A stretch of 64,000 nucleotides of DNA, taken from assembly GCF_004216555.1 (NCBI RefSeq), contig NZ_SGWQ01000013.1:86198-150197 (forward strand), given 5' to 3'. Shown here in pieces: positions 15,070-23,940 of this stretch (position 1 is the stretch's first letter; each line of letters begins with the position of its first letter). The position numbers and the translations under genes were made by a program. The stretch is from Herbihabitans rhizosphaerae. Its GTDB lineage: Bacteria; Actinomycetota; Actinomycetes; Mycobacteriales; Pseudonocardiaceae. The notes below the pieces were generated by a model that had not been told where the DNA came from, did no database searches, and worked only from the letters and a program-made list of their open reading frames with translations.

Positions 15070-15693
15070 TCAGGTGTCCTCTCGCGCGCTGCGACCTTCC
15101 TCCAGCCCGCGAACCACGGCAGCGCCGTACTCGACCACGAGCGCGCAGTACTTCGATACCTGGTCGTGGCACTTCCGCCAGCGGCGATCACGCCCGGCAC
15201 GGCGCGCACGTTCGAGTTCCTCCAGGAAGTAGTGCCGGTAGTTCACAACCTTGCGCAGGTTGTTCTTGAGCCCCCAACGCCCGTGATCACGGAGAAAGTC
15301 GCGCAGCAGCGACTCCGCGCTGTGCATCGTCTCGACGAGATCCTTCAGATCCGGTGGAATCGGGTATCCGACGCGCCTGCGCGCACGTTTACCCGCATTG
15401 CTCACCACGACCGCGAGGACGCACAACGCGATCGCGCCGGCGAATCCGTAGCCGATGAGCGGCCGATCACCGGTGTCGTCCTCGACCACCATGGCCAGTG
15501 CCGGGACGATCGCCAGCAACAGGATGATCTTGCCCAACACATGCAGCCGGCGCGGTCCGCGCCCGTCGTACTCGAGGTTCTCCTCCAATGCCGGCACGAC
15601 GAGCGTGGCCTCTTCGGTCCACGGCTCACCGGCTCGCCACAACAAAGGTGTAGTACCCGGCCCGGACGGCGGGCCATCATTCTCCCCAGTCAT
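15070..15693 (-). CDS. Hypothetical two-helix membrane protein
   Basis: A 207-residue protein with a proline/glycine-rich N-terminus, two predicted transmembrane helices (~54–72 IILLLAIVPALAMVV; ~82–100 FAGAIALCVLAVVVS) and a cytoplasmic, helical, basic C-terminal domain (LVETMHSAESLLRDFLRDHGRW … RARRAGRDRRWRKCHDQ). I do not recognise the family. It ends 3 bp from the convergent GNAT gene and lies 28 bp upstream of RDD in the same orientation. Confidence 0.6.
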   Translation of the reverse strand: MTGENDGPPSGPGTTPLLWRAGEPWTEEATLVVPALEENLEYDGRGPRRLHVLGKIILLLAIVPALAMVVEDDTGDRPLIGYGFAGAIALCVLAVVVSNAGKRARRRVGYPIPPDLKDLVETMHSAESLLRDFLRDHGRWGLKNNLRKVVNYRHYFLEELERARRAGRDRRWRKCHDQVSKYCALVVEYGAAVVRGLEEGRSAREDT

Positions 15694-15721
15694 GGGGAAA
15701 TCGTCCCAGGCGGCAGTACAA

Positions 15722-16204
15722 CTAGCGCAGGTGCACCACGATCGTGCCGGCGGCGCGGTCGTGCCACCCTCGGCCGTCCCAGTTGATCAGCACCGCGGGC
15801 ACGATCAGCGCGCTGAGCACCGTGCGCGGAATCGCGCGCACCAGGCCCACCATCGCGGCGCCGTCCATTCTGATCACCCGAATGCCGAGCAGCCCCATGC
15901 CCGGGGTGAACCCGAACGTGGCCACCATGCCGACGGTGATCACCGACCAGGTGAGCACGCTCCACCAGTTGTGCGCGGTCATGCTCGCCGGGTCGCCGAA
16001 GTTCGGGTGGGTGACGATCCCGGTCAGCAGGGACGCGACGATCAGGTCGACGATCAGCGCGCCGCCGCGCCGGGCGACCGAGGCGACCGCACCCGGCCCG
16101 TCCTGGGGAAGGCCGAGCCGCTCGCCGGGCCACTTCTGCTTGTCGGGATCGCCGGCGTCCTCGTTCAGCGCCGCCCGCGGCCCGGACAGCCACGACCCAG
16201 TCAC
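15722..16204 (-). CDS. RDD-family membrane protein
   Basis: A 160-residue protein. The RDD domain starts at about residue 45 (ARRGGALIVDLIVASLLTGIV), continues through a second helix (WSVLTWSVITVGMVATFG) with the family GMGLLGIRVIRMDG, and ends in a third helix region. RDD proteins are small polytopic proteins of uncertain, possibly transport, role. The GTG at 16204 is chosen because GGAGG is correctly spaced before it; a GTG at 16213 is too close. In mycobacteria the RDD gene lies between DUF4191 and glnA1. Confidence 0.85.
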   Translation of the reverse strand: MTGSWLSGPRAALNEDAGDPDKQKWPGERLGLPQDGPGAVASVARRGGALIVDLIVASLLTGIVTHPNFGDPASMTAHNWWSVLTWSVITVGMVATFGFTPGMGLLGIRVIRMDGAAMVGLVRAIPRTVLSALIVPAVLINWDGRGWHDRAAGTIVVHLR

Positions 16205-16281
16205 TCTGCTCACCCCTCCAGAGTAAGGGCGCTCACGCTGCGGCCGGTACACAGCCGCCGAATGTCCGATTCGGGCGCTCG

Positions 16282-16319
16282 TTAACACCGGCGAAACATT
16301 CGGGTGATGGTCGGGCAAC
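16282..16319 (+). promoter_or_regulatory. Candidate GlnR box upstream of glnA
   Basis: Four pentamers in exact 11-bp phase: TTAAC (16282), GAAAC (16293), GTGAT (16304) and GCAAC (16315). This matches the GlnR a-site/b-site pattern gTnAc-n6-GaAAc repeated twice. GlnR activates glnA under nitrogen limitation in actinobacteria. The site is about 145 bp upstream of the glnA start. Confidence 0.65.
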
Positions 16320-16463
16320 ACCGCACTCATAGCTTCATGACGCATCGCGGAGCGACGGGTGGCGGAAGCCGTGTGGCGGAAGCCGTCTGACTGGGGCAGT
16401 GTCCCACCTGTCCCCACAGCGACACCACGACGGCCACCGACCCGAGAAAAGGAGCCTACGAGC

Positions 16464-17888
16464 GTGTTCAACTCTCCCGACGAGGTACTGAAGTTCATCT
16501 CCGACGAAGAGGTGAAGTTCGTCGACGTCCGGTTCTGCGACCTGCCGGGCATCATGCAGCACTTCACCGTGCCGGCGGAGGCCTTCGACGGCAGCGTGTT
16601 CGAGGACGGCCTGGCGTTCGACGGCTCCTCGGTGCGCGGCTTCCAGGAGATCCACGAGTCGGACATGCTGCTGCTGCCCGACCCGTACACCGCGCGCCTC
16701 GACCCGTTCCGGATCGAGCGGACGCTGATCCTCAACTTCTTCGTGCACGACCCGTTCACCCGCGAGCCGTACAGCCGCGACCCGCGCAACATCGCGCGCA
16801 AGGCCGAGCAGTACATCACCGAGTCGGGCATCGCCGATCTGGCGTACTTCGGCCCCGAGGCGGAGTTCTACACGTTCGACTCGGTGCGCTTCGACTCCGC
16901 GGAGAACGGCTCCTTCCACGAGATCGACTCCGTCGAGGGCTGGTGGAACACCGGCACCGACGAAGAGGGCGGCAACCGCGGCTACAAGACGAAGTTCAAG
17001 GGCGGCTACTTCCCCGTGCCGCCGGTGGACCACTTCGCCGACCTGCGCGACCAGATGGTGCTGAACCTGCAGGGCTCCGGGTTCACCGTGGAGCGCGCGC
17101 ACCACGAGGTCGGCACCGCGGGCCAGGCCGAGATCAACTACCGGTTCAACACGCTGCTGCACGCCGCCGACGACCTGCAGCTGTTCAAGTACATCGTGAA
17201 GAACACCGCGTGGCAGGCCGGCAAGACCGCGACCTTCATGCCGAAGCCGCTGTTCGGCGACAACGGTTCCGGCATGCACTGCCACCAGTCGCTGTGGAAG
17301 GACGGCGCGCCGCTGTTCTACGACGAGTCGGGCTACGCCGGGCTGAGCGACACCGCGCGGCACTACATCGGCGGCATCCTGGCGCACGCGCCGTCGCTGC
17401 TCGCCTTCACCAACCCGACGGTCAACTCGTACCACCGCCTGGTGCCGGGCTTCGAGGCGCCGGTGTCGCTGGTCTACTCGCAGCGCAACCGGTCGGCGTG
17501 CGTGCGCATCCCGATCACCGGCGACAACCCGAAGGCCAAGCGGGTCGAGTTCCGCTGCCCGGACAGCTCGGGCAACCCGTACCTGGCGTTCTCGGCGATG
17601 CTGATGGCCGGCCTCGACGGCGTGAAGAACAAGATCGAGCCGCCGACGCCGATCGACAAGGACCTCTACGAGCTGCCGCCCGAGGAGCTCAAGGACGTGC
17701 AGCAGGTCCCCGCGTCGCTGCCGGAGGTGCTGACCAGCCTGGAGGAGGACCACGACTTCCTGCTCGAGGGCGGCGTGTTCACCTCGGACGTGATCGAGAC
17801 CTGGGTCGACTTCAAGCGCGAGCACGAGATCGACCCGCTGCGCCTGCGCCCGCACCCGTTCGAGTTCGCGCTGTACTACGACGTCTGA
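16464..17888 (+). CDS. glnA: Glutamine synthetase type I
   Basis: A 474-residue enzyme that makes glutamine from glutamate, ammonia and ATP. Family segments present: [52 protein letters not shown], and the flexible-loop/active-site region [20 protein letters not shown]. The adenylylation tyrosine is in [12 protein letters not shown] (~402), so activity can be modified by GlnE, encoded at 57.3–60.3 kb. The GTG at 16464 follows AAAAGGAG (16447–16454). A candidate GlnR box lies upstream and a 17-bp hairpin follows the gene. Confidence 0.96.
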   Translation: MFNSPDEVLKFISDEEVKFVDVRFCDLPGIMQHFTVPAEAFDGSVFEDGLAFDGSSVRGFQEIHESDMLLLPDPYTARLDPFRIERTLILNFFVHDPFTREPYSRDPRNIARKAEQYITESGIADLAYFGPEAEFYTFDSVRFDSAENGSFHEIDSVEGWWNTGTDEEGGNRGYKTKFKGGYFPVPPVDHFADLRDQMVLNLQGSGFTVERAHHEVGTAGQAEINYRFNTLLHAADDLQLFKYIVKNTAWQAGKTATFMPKPLFGDNGSGMHCHQSLWKDGAPLFYDESGYAGLSDTARHYIGGILAHAPSLLAFTNPTVNSYHRLVPGFEAPVSLVYSQRNRSACVRIPITGDNPKAKRVEFRCPDSSGNPYLAFSAMLMAGLDGVKNKIEPPTPIDKDLYELPPEELKDVQQVPASLPEVLTSLEEDHDFLLEGGVFTSDVIETWVDFKREHEIDPLRLRPHPFEFALYYDV

Positions 17889-17903
17889 TCCGACAGCGGG
17901 TCT

Positions 17904-17942
17904 GACAGGGCCGGTTCCGCCACGTGCGGGACCGGCCCTGTC
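17904..17942. terminator. 17-bp hairpin terminator after glnA
   Basis: Arms 17904–17920 and 17926–17942 pair over 17 bp with one wobble and a 5-nt loop. It follows glnA by 16 bp and touches the stop codon of the convergent TetR gene, so it probably serves both genes. Confidence 0.75.
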
Positions 17943-18684
17943 ATGTCACGAAGAGCCGGTCGAGGTGGTAGTCGAGGACGGCGTGGGTGGCCTCGGTCGT
18001 GCGCCGGCCGTGCAGGAGATCGCTGCCGAGGCCGACGGCGCACGACATCAGCATCTCGGCTTCGCGTTCCGGGTCGGCCGCGCTCCCGTCGTGTTGGGCG
18101 CGTTCGATCAAGGTGGCCACGAACCGTTCGAGGTCGCGGTCGTTCTGCTGGAACACCTTCGCGAGTTCGGGGTCCACCAGGCTGTAGGCGTAGTAGGCGG
18201 CCAGCACCCGCCACGCGACACGGCGGGGCTCGTCCAGCGGAAGGAATTCCTCGAGGATTCCGCGCAGCACGGCACGCGGGTCGGTCAGGTCGGTGGTGAT
18301 CCGGGTCTGCGCGCGCTGCTCGTTGTCCGCGTGCAGCAGCCGAAGCGCTTCGACCAGCAGGGCGTGCTTGCCGCCGAAGTGGTACTGCACGACGCGGACC
18401 GAGACGCCGGCCTCGGTGGCGACCTCGCGCATGCTGGCCGCGTGCAGACCGCGCGTCGCGGCGATCCGCCACACCGCCTCGGCGATCTGCCGGCGGCGTG
18501 CCCGGGCGGCGGTTATCGCCGACCCGCGAGGCGGGCGAGCCGGCCGCGATCGCGTCGATTCGCGGCGGTGGCGGTACGCCTTGGCCTGGCAGGCACGCGA
18601 GCAGTAGACGCGGCGCCGCCCACGCCCGGCGGCGGGCAGTCGGGCGCCACAGAGCCGGCAGGCGGTCCCCGTTTCGTCACGCAC
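17941..18684 (-). CDS. TetR-family regulator with N-terminal zinc-knuckle
   Basis: A 247-residue protein. Residues 1–45 carry Cys9, Cys12, Cys28 and Cys32 (CRLC … YCSRAC) followed by QAKAYRHRR, a treble-clef-like zinc motif. The TetR DNA-binding domain starts at about 62 (RRRQIAEAVWRIAATRGLHAASMREVATEAGVSVRVVQYHFGGK); the rest is a TetR_C-like ligand domain. The added zinc module could extend DNA recognition or sense metal or thiols. It diverges from the carboxylesterase gene across 94 bp containing GTTAAC-centred dyads. Confidence 0.8.
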   Translation of the reverse strand: MRDETGTACRLCGARLPAAGRGRRRVYCSRACQAKAYRHRRESTRSRPARPPRGSAITAARARRRQIAEAVWRIAATRGLHAASMREVATEAGVSVRVVQYHFGGKHALLVEALRLLHADNEQRAQTRITTDLTDPRAVLRGILEEFLPLDEPRRVAWRVLAAYYAYSLVDPELAKVFQQNDRDLERFVATLIERAQHDGSAADPEREAEMLMSCAVGLGSDLLHGRRTTEATHAVLDYHLDRLFVT

Positions 18685-18778
18685 GATCGTCAGTGTATCC
18701 CTGCCCAGTCGTGACGTAATGGTGTTAACCGTTGCGGCTCAAGGCAAAAAGGGCCGACGTCGTTGATACGTTCGTGGC

Positions 18779-20341
18779 GTGACGATTCGATTGGCGACGC
18801 TCGCGCTGTCGGTGTTCCTCCTGGTGGGCGGGAGCGTCCACGCCACGGCGAAACAGGACGGGCCGGTCGCCCGCACCTCCGCGGGGCTGGTCCGAGGCAC
18901 GGACGACGGTCCGGTGCGGCGGTTCGAGGGCATTCCGTACGCGGCCGCGCCGGTCGGCGCCCTGCGCTGGGCCGCACCCGCACCGCCCACCCCGTGGTCG
19001 GGCGTGCGCGACGCACGCCGACCCGGCGCGATCTGCCAGCAGCCGGCCGAGGGAAACCCGCCGGGAACGGCGATCAACGAGGACTGTCTGTTTCTCAACG
19101 TGACGGCTCCGGCCCGCGCGCACCGATTGCCCGTCCTGGTCTGGATTCACGGTGGCGGGTTCATCGGCGGCTCCGGCAGCGAATACGGAATCACCCGGCC
19201 GGCGACGGTCGGAAACATGGTCGTGGTGACGATCAACTACCGCCTGGGCATTTTCGGCACCTTTCCGCATCCGCGACTCGGCAATTCGGGCGCTTTCGGT
19301 CTCCAGGACCAACAAGCGGCGTTGCGGTGGGTGCGACACAACGCCGCCGCGTTCGGTGGTGATCCACGAAATGTCACGGTGGCCGGGGAATCCGCGGGTG
19401 GCATGAGCATCTGCTCGCAGTTGACCTCGCCGTCGGCGGTCGGCCTGTTCGACCGGGCGATCATCGCCAGCGGCTCGTGCGCGATGACCCATCCGCGCAA
19501 CGCTTTCGCGCCCGGCTCGGCACCGGTGGGGACCTGGCAGCCGGTGGACAAGCTCAGGCCGGCGGTCGCGGACGCCGGCGCCAGGCTCGGCTGTCCCGAT
19601 CCGCGCACCGCCTTGTCCTGCCTCCGGGACAAGCGGCCCGAGGCGGTCATGAAAGAGAACGGGCCGCTTTTTCAATTCGTCACCTACGGGACCGATGTCC
19701 TGCCGATCGAACCGGCGGTCGCACTCCGAGAGGGGTGGCACCTCCGGGTACCGGTCATGCAGGGAAACACACGCGACGAGCACGCCCGGATTGTCGTCGA
19801 CGGTTATACCGACCAGCCCATGGACGATCGCCGGTACAAAGAACTGCTGGTCTCCAGTTTCGGAATCGACAAGGGCGGAAAGGCGCACGAGGCCTACCCG
19901 TTGAAAGCGTTCACGACACCATTGTCCGCCCTCAATCGGGTCTTCACCGACAACGACTGGATCTGCCCGTCGGTGACCAGCAACCGGCACTACGCCCGAT
20001 TCCGGCCGACCTACGGCTTCGTGTTCGACGATCCCACCGCACCGATCATGGACGGCGGCGCGCCACTGCCTCCCTCGGTCACTCCGGCGACCGTGCACGG
20101 CTCGGACGTGCCGTACACCTTCGACTGGCCGACCGCCACGCCGTCCCAACGGCGACTCAGCGATCACATGATCCGCTACTGGGCGAACTTCGCCCGCACC
20201 GGCGATCCCAACGGCCCCGGCCTGTCCTACTGGCCTCCGGTCACCGCCGGCCGCGGCACCCGGGCGCAACTCCTGGCCCCCGACGCCATCCGGCCGATCG
20301 ACATGAACACGTCCCACCACTGCGACCTCTGGTCACCGTGA
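18779..20341 (+). CDS. Secreted type-B carboxylesterase
   Basis: A 520-residue protein starting with a signal peptide (IRLATLALSVFLLVGGSVHATA). The carboxylesterase core includes FEGIPYAAAPVGALRW, the NEDCLFLNV segment, oxyanion-hole WIHGGGFIGGSG and nucleophile GESAGG (~200); the catalytic histidine is probably in VHGSDVPYTF. It hydrolyses carboxylic esters outside the cell; the substrate is unknown. The divergent zinc-knuckle TetR regulator is the obvious candidate controller. The next gene starts 73 bp downstream in the same direction. Confidence 0.88.
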   Translation: MTIRLATLALSVFLLVGGSVHATAKQDGPVARTSAGLVRGTDDGPVRRFEGIPYAAAPVGALRWAAPAPPTPWSGVRDARRPGAICQQPAEGNPPGTAINEDCLFLNVTAPARAHRLPVLVWIHGGGFIGGSGSEYGITRPATVGNMVVVTINYRLGIFGTFPHPRLGNSGAFGLQDQQAALRWVRHNAAAFGGDPRNVTVAGESAGGMSICSQLTSPSAVGLFDRAIIASGSCAMTHPRNAFAPGSAPVGTWQPVDKLRPAVADAGARLGCPDPRTALSCLRDKRPEAVMKENGPLFQFVTYGTDVLPIEPAVALREGWHLRVPVMQGNTRDEHARIVVDGYTDQPMDDRRYKELLVSSFGIDKGGKAHEAYPLKAFTTPLSALNRVFTDNDWICPSVTSNRHYARFRPTYGFVFDDPTAPIMDGGAPLPPSVTPATVHGSDVPYTFDWPTATPSQRRLSDHMIRYWANFARTGDPNGPGLSYWPPVTAGRGTRAQLLAPDAIRPIDMNTSHHCDLWSP

Positions 20342-20414
20342 ACCAATTCGGTGTCTCCGCGAACCCCCGTAACATGATCACCAGGCGGGGTGCGCTGAGA
20401 GGAATCACCGAACA

Positions 20415-21944
20415 ATGGCTGATCAGAAGACTCGACGACGGGCGCGCGCCTGGCTCGCCGTCGGTGTCGTACTCGGCATCGGGGTGACCACGGCGGGGGC
20501 GATCGGCGCCTCCGCGGAGTCGACGCCGAACGCCGTGCCGTCGATCGACTGGACCCCGTGTGGCGACGCGATCGAGTGCGCCACCGTCCAGGCCCCGCTG
20601 GACTACACCCGCCCGTTCGGCGAAACGGTGTCGCTCAAGGTGACCCGCAGGAAGGCGACCGACCCGGCGCGTCGGATCGGCACGCTGTTCGTCAACCCCG
20701 GCGGTCCGGGCGGCTCGGCCTCCGGCCTGGTGAACGCCGTGGCCAAACGGGACACCACCGGTGAGACCGGTGCGCGGTTCGACATCATCGGCATGGACCC
20801 GCGCGGCGTCGGCGGCAGTACGCCCACTATCCGCTGCGTGGCCACGAACGACTACGCGGCACAGTGGGCCGAGGCCACCGCGGTGGCGGCGGACGGGCAG
20901 TTCAAGCGCGCCGTCTCGCAGGCGCGCTCCTACGACAAGGCGTGCGCGGACAACACCGGCCGGCTGCTGCCGCACCTCGGTACCGCCAATGTCGCCAGGG
21001 ACATGGACCTGGTGCGCGCGGCACTCGGCGAGGAGAAGATCTCCTACCTCGGCCTGTCCTACGGCACCTACATCGGCACGGTCTACGCCAACATGTTCCC
21101 GCATCGGGTGCGTGCCGCGATGCTCGACGGCGGCTACGACCCGCGGCGCTACGCCAGCGACCCGTATCCCAACGACATGGTGCAGTACCACGCCGTCGAG
21201 AAGTCGCTGAACCGGTTCCTGGACTGGTGCGCCTCCGACGCGGCCAAGTGCGGGTTCGGCGCCGGCCGCCCCGCCGAGGCGTTCCGCGCGCTGCAGGCCG
21301 ACCTCGACGCGAACCCGTTGCGGGATCCGTCCGGTGGCGTGATCGCCAACGGCGCGACCACGACCTTCGCCGTGGTCAGCTACGTCAACCGGGGCACCTC
21401 CGGCTGGGTCCCGCTCGGCGCGGCGCTGGCGAAGGCGCAGGCCAGGGACGGCAGCAGTGATCTGCTCGCGCCGATCGGCGACGGCGACACGAACTTCTAC
21501 GCCGCCAACGTCGCGGTGGAGTGCAACGACCGCGTGTTCCCCGGCAGCCTCGCCGACGCCGAGGGCACACTGGCCGAGGAGGCGAAGGCCGGGCCGCTGC
21601 TCGGCAACACGATCGCCTACGGACCGCCGAACTACGACCACGGTCACGCGCTGGCGTGCCTGCAGTGGCCGGCCGAGCGCAAGAGCCGCTACGACGGGCG
21701 GTACGACGCGCGCACCGAGACGCCGATCCTGGTGGTGGGCACGACGCACGACCCGGACACTCCGTACCAGGACTCGGTGGCCCTGTCGAAGTCGCTGGGC
21801 AACGCGCGGCTGCTGACCTTCGACGGTGACGGGCACACCGGATTCGGGCGCAGCAAGTGCGCACTGAGCGCGGAGTTCACGTACCTGCTCGAGCTCAAAC
21901 TGCCCGACGTCGAGGTCTGCAAGGACAATCCCCCGCCCGCCTGA
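20415..21944 (+). CDS. Secreted TAP-type alpha/beta-hydrolase (peptidase family S33)
   Basis: A 509-residue exported hydrolase with an N-terminal signal/anchor (ARAWLAVGVVLGIGVTTAGA). Oxyanion strand LFVNPGGPGGSASG, nucleophile elbow GLSYGTYIG, acid in VVGTTHDPDTPY and histidine in GDGHTGF with the C-terminal TAP domain are all present. Relatives include SlpD/SlpE and tripeptidyl aminopeptidase of Streptomyces and the mycobacterial Rv2223c/Rv2224c proteases, which lie near glnA/glnE there. It probably trims peptides or lipoproteins outside the cell. Confidence 0.85.
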   Translation: MADQKTRRRARAWLAVGVVLGIGVTTAGAIGASAESTPNAVPSIDWTPCGDAIECATVQAPLDYTRPFGETVSLKVTRRKATDPARRIGTLFVNPGGPGGSASGLVNAVAKRDTTGETGARFDIIGMDPRGVGGSTPTIRCVATNDYAAQWAEATAVAADGQFKRAVSQARSYDKACADNTGRLLPHLGTANVARDMDLVRAALGEEKISYLGLSYGTYIGTVYANMFPHRVRAAMLDGGYDPRRYASDPYPNDMVQYHAVEKSLNRFLDWCASDAAKCGFGAGRPAEAFRALQADLDANPLRDPSGGVIANGATTTFAVVSYVNRGTSGWVPLGAALAKAQARDGSSDLLAPIGDGDTNFYAANVAVECNDRVFPGSLADAEGTLAEEAKAGPLLGNTIAYGPPNYDHGHALACLQWPAERKSRYDGRYDARTETPILVVGTTHDPDTPYQDSVALSKSLGNARLLTFDGDGHTGFGRSKCALSAEFTYLLELKLPDVEVCKDNPPPA

Positions 21945-21961
21945 CGATCAGCACCACGCCG

Positions 21962-21994
21962 CGGCGGGGAGCCCAGCCAAGGGCCTCCCCGCCG
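21962..21994. terminator. GC hairpin between convergent genes
   Basis: Inverted repeat CGGCGGGGAGCCC / GGGCCTCCCCGCCG with one bulged base, between the TAP hydrolase and the convergent ABC ATPase gene. It probably ends both transcripts. Confidence 0.6.
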
Positions 21995-22813
21995 TCACGT
22001 GTCCGCACTGACCGGCGGTGTGCCGATGCCGGAGTTCGTGCGTTTCCTGGCGCTGCGATAGGTGATGCGGATCGTTCCGGTGGTCGGTTCGTGATCGATG
22101 AGGGCGTCGACGTCGTACACGGTCCTCACCAGGTCCGGGGTGAGGACCACGGACGGTCGTCCCGCCGCGGCGACGCGTCCGTGGTCGAGAACCACGAGAT
22201 GGTCGCAGTACTGGGCTGCGAGGTTGAGGTCGTGTAGTGCGATGACGCAGGTGACGCCGAGAGAACGCAGCAGTTCGAGCAAGTCGAGCTGGTGACGGAT
22301 GTCGAGATGATTCGTGGGCTCGTCCAACAGAATCTCGCGTGGTTGCTGAGCCAGGGCGCGGGCCAGCTGGGCGCGTTGTTTCTCGCCGCCGGAGAGCGTG
22401 TGCCAGCTCCGGTGCTGTTTGTCCGCGACGTCGGCCTGTTCCAGCGCGGAGTCGATGATCTGCTCGTCGGCGTCGGTGAGTGCGTCGAATCGGCCGCGGA
22501 AAGGGGTACGGCCGAGTTCGACAACCTGGCGAACGGTGAGGGTGTCGCTGGTGGAGATGTCCTGTTCGACCACGGCGAGCCGCCGGGCGAGGGTGCGGCG
22601 GGCGAAGTCGCGCAGATCCGTGTCGTCGTAGTGGACGGTGCCGGCATCGGGTCGGCGCAACCCCGCCAGCAGTCGCAGCAGGGTGGTCTTGCCCGAACCG
22701 TTGGGGCCGAGCAGGCCGACGACCTGCCCGTCGTGGGCATCCAGGTCGACGCTGTCGAGCAGGCGGCTTTGTTTGACAGACCACGAGATCCCGACCGCCG
22801 CGATGTGCCCCAT
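21995..22813 (-). CDS. ABC transporter ATPase, FecE/FepC type
   Basis: A 272-residue ATPase for ferric-siderophore-type uptake. Walker A is GPNGSGKTTLL (~37–47), Q-loop VVEQDISTSDTLTV, signature LSGGEKQRAQLARAL (~140), Walker B ILLDEPTNHLD and the switch histidine in VIALHDLNLAA. A C-terminal tail of about 20 residues after TIRITYRS is variable. It is coupled to the permease by TGATG and powers import of the metal chelate bound by the upstream lipoproteins. Confidence 0.92.
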   Translation of the reverse strand: MGHIAAVGISWSVKQSRLLDSVDLDAHDGQVVGLLGPNGSGKTTLLRLLAGLRRPDAGTVHYDDTDLRDFARRTLARRLAVVEQDISTSDTLTVRQVVELGRTPFRGRFDALTDADEQIIDSALEQADVADKQHRSWHTLSGGEKQRAQLARALAQQPREILLDEPTNHLDIRHQLDLLELLRSLGVTCVIALHDLNLAAQYCDHLVVLDHGRVAAAGRPSVVLTPDLVRTVYDVDALIDHEPTTGTIRITYRSARKRTNSGIGTPPVSADT

Positions 22814-23940
22814 CAGGAGTTCACTCGCCGCAGGACCAGTGCGAACGCGGGGGCGCCGAGGAGCGCGGTGATCACTCCCACGGGCAACTCGTTCGGCGCG
22901 AAGGCGGTACGAGCGAACGTGTCGATCCAGATGAGGAAGACGGCGCCGACGAGGGCGGTGACGGGAAGCAGGGTGCGGTGCATGGAGCCGGCCACGATGC
23001 GTACCGCATGGGGAACGAGCAGGCCGATGAAGCCGATCGCACCGGATGCGGCCACGGCGGCGGCGGTGATCGCGGCGGTGAGGACCAGCAGCCAGACACG
23101 TGCGGCACGAACGTTGATGCCGAGCGCGGCCGCCGAGTCCCATCCGAACGTGAACGCGTCAAGCGCGGGGGCGAAGAACTGGATCGCGACGACGCCGACC
23201 AGGATGAGCACGGCCGTGACCCCGACCAGCTGCCAGCGGGCCCCGGCGAGGGATCCGAGAAGCCAGTAGGTGAAACCGCGGGTGGAGTTCGCATCACCGT
23301 TGATCATGAGGATGACCGAGGTGATCGCGGCGAAGAACTGGGAGACGAGCACGCCGGTGAGGACGACGCGTGCGGGGTTGGCGACGCGACCGCCGCCGAT
23401 CAGCACGAGCAACACCCCGAAGGAGATCAGCGCGCCCGCGAACGCACCGGTCGACAGCGAGAGGCTGCCCCCGCCGATGCCCAGCAGGAGCACGGCGACG
23501 GCGCCGGTCGACGCGCCGGAGGACACGCCGAGCAGGTAAGGATCCGCCAACGGGTTCCGGGTGACCGACTGCAGGACGGCGCCCGCGACGGTCAGCGCCA
23601 TTCCGACCGCGCCCGCCAGCAGGACACGCGGCACACGCGACTCCCAGATCAGGGCGTCCAGCAGCCTCGGCAACGGCTCGGTCGGGGCGATCGCACCCAA
23701 TCCGACATGTCGCAGAATCGTGGAAATGACGTCGAGCGGGCCGATGTTCGCGGTTCCGAACAACGTCGCGGAAACGATCGTCACGAACAACGCGGCGGTG
23801 GCCAGAGCGCCAAGAGCCATCGGTGGAATACGCCAGGGCCGTCTCGCTCCCGATCCGAGACTCGCGGGCGGTCCCGCGGCCCGCTCGGTGGGCGGGATCT
23901 GTGCGGTCACGGCGCCGCTGGACCGCTCATTCGAGGTCAA
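22813..23940 (-). CDS. FecCD-family ABC permease
   Basis: A 375-residue, roughly ten-helix permease. Typical segments are RVPRVLLAGAVGMALTVAGAVLQ, TRNPLADPYLLGVSSGAS, WLLGSLAGARW and the C-terminal ELPVGVITALLGAPAFALVLRR. The single gene would act as a homodimer, as in FhuB-less systems of Gram-positives. It overlaps the receptor gene upstream (ATGA) and the ATPase downstream (TGATG). A degraded copy of another FecCD C-terminus lies at 39.75 kb. Confidence 0.92.
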   Translation of the reverse strand: MTSNERSSGAVTAQIPPTERAAGPPASLGSGARRPWRIPPMALGALATAALFVTIVSATLFGTANIGPLDVISTILRHVGLGAIAPTEPLPRLLDALIWESRVPRVLLAGAVGMALTVAGAVLQSVTRNPLADPYLLGVSSGASTGAVAVLLLGIGGGSLSLSTGAFAGALISFGVLLVLIGGGRVANPARVVLTGVLVSQFFAAITSVILMINGDANSTRGFTYWLLGSLAGARWQLVGVTAVLILVGVVAIQFFAPALDAFTFGWDSAAALGINVRAARVWLLVLTAAITAAAVAASGAIGFIGLLVPHAVRIVAGSMHRTLLPVTALVGAVFLIWIDTFARTAFAPNELPVGVITALLGAPAFALVLRRVNS

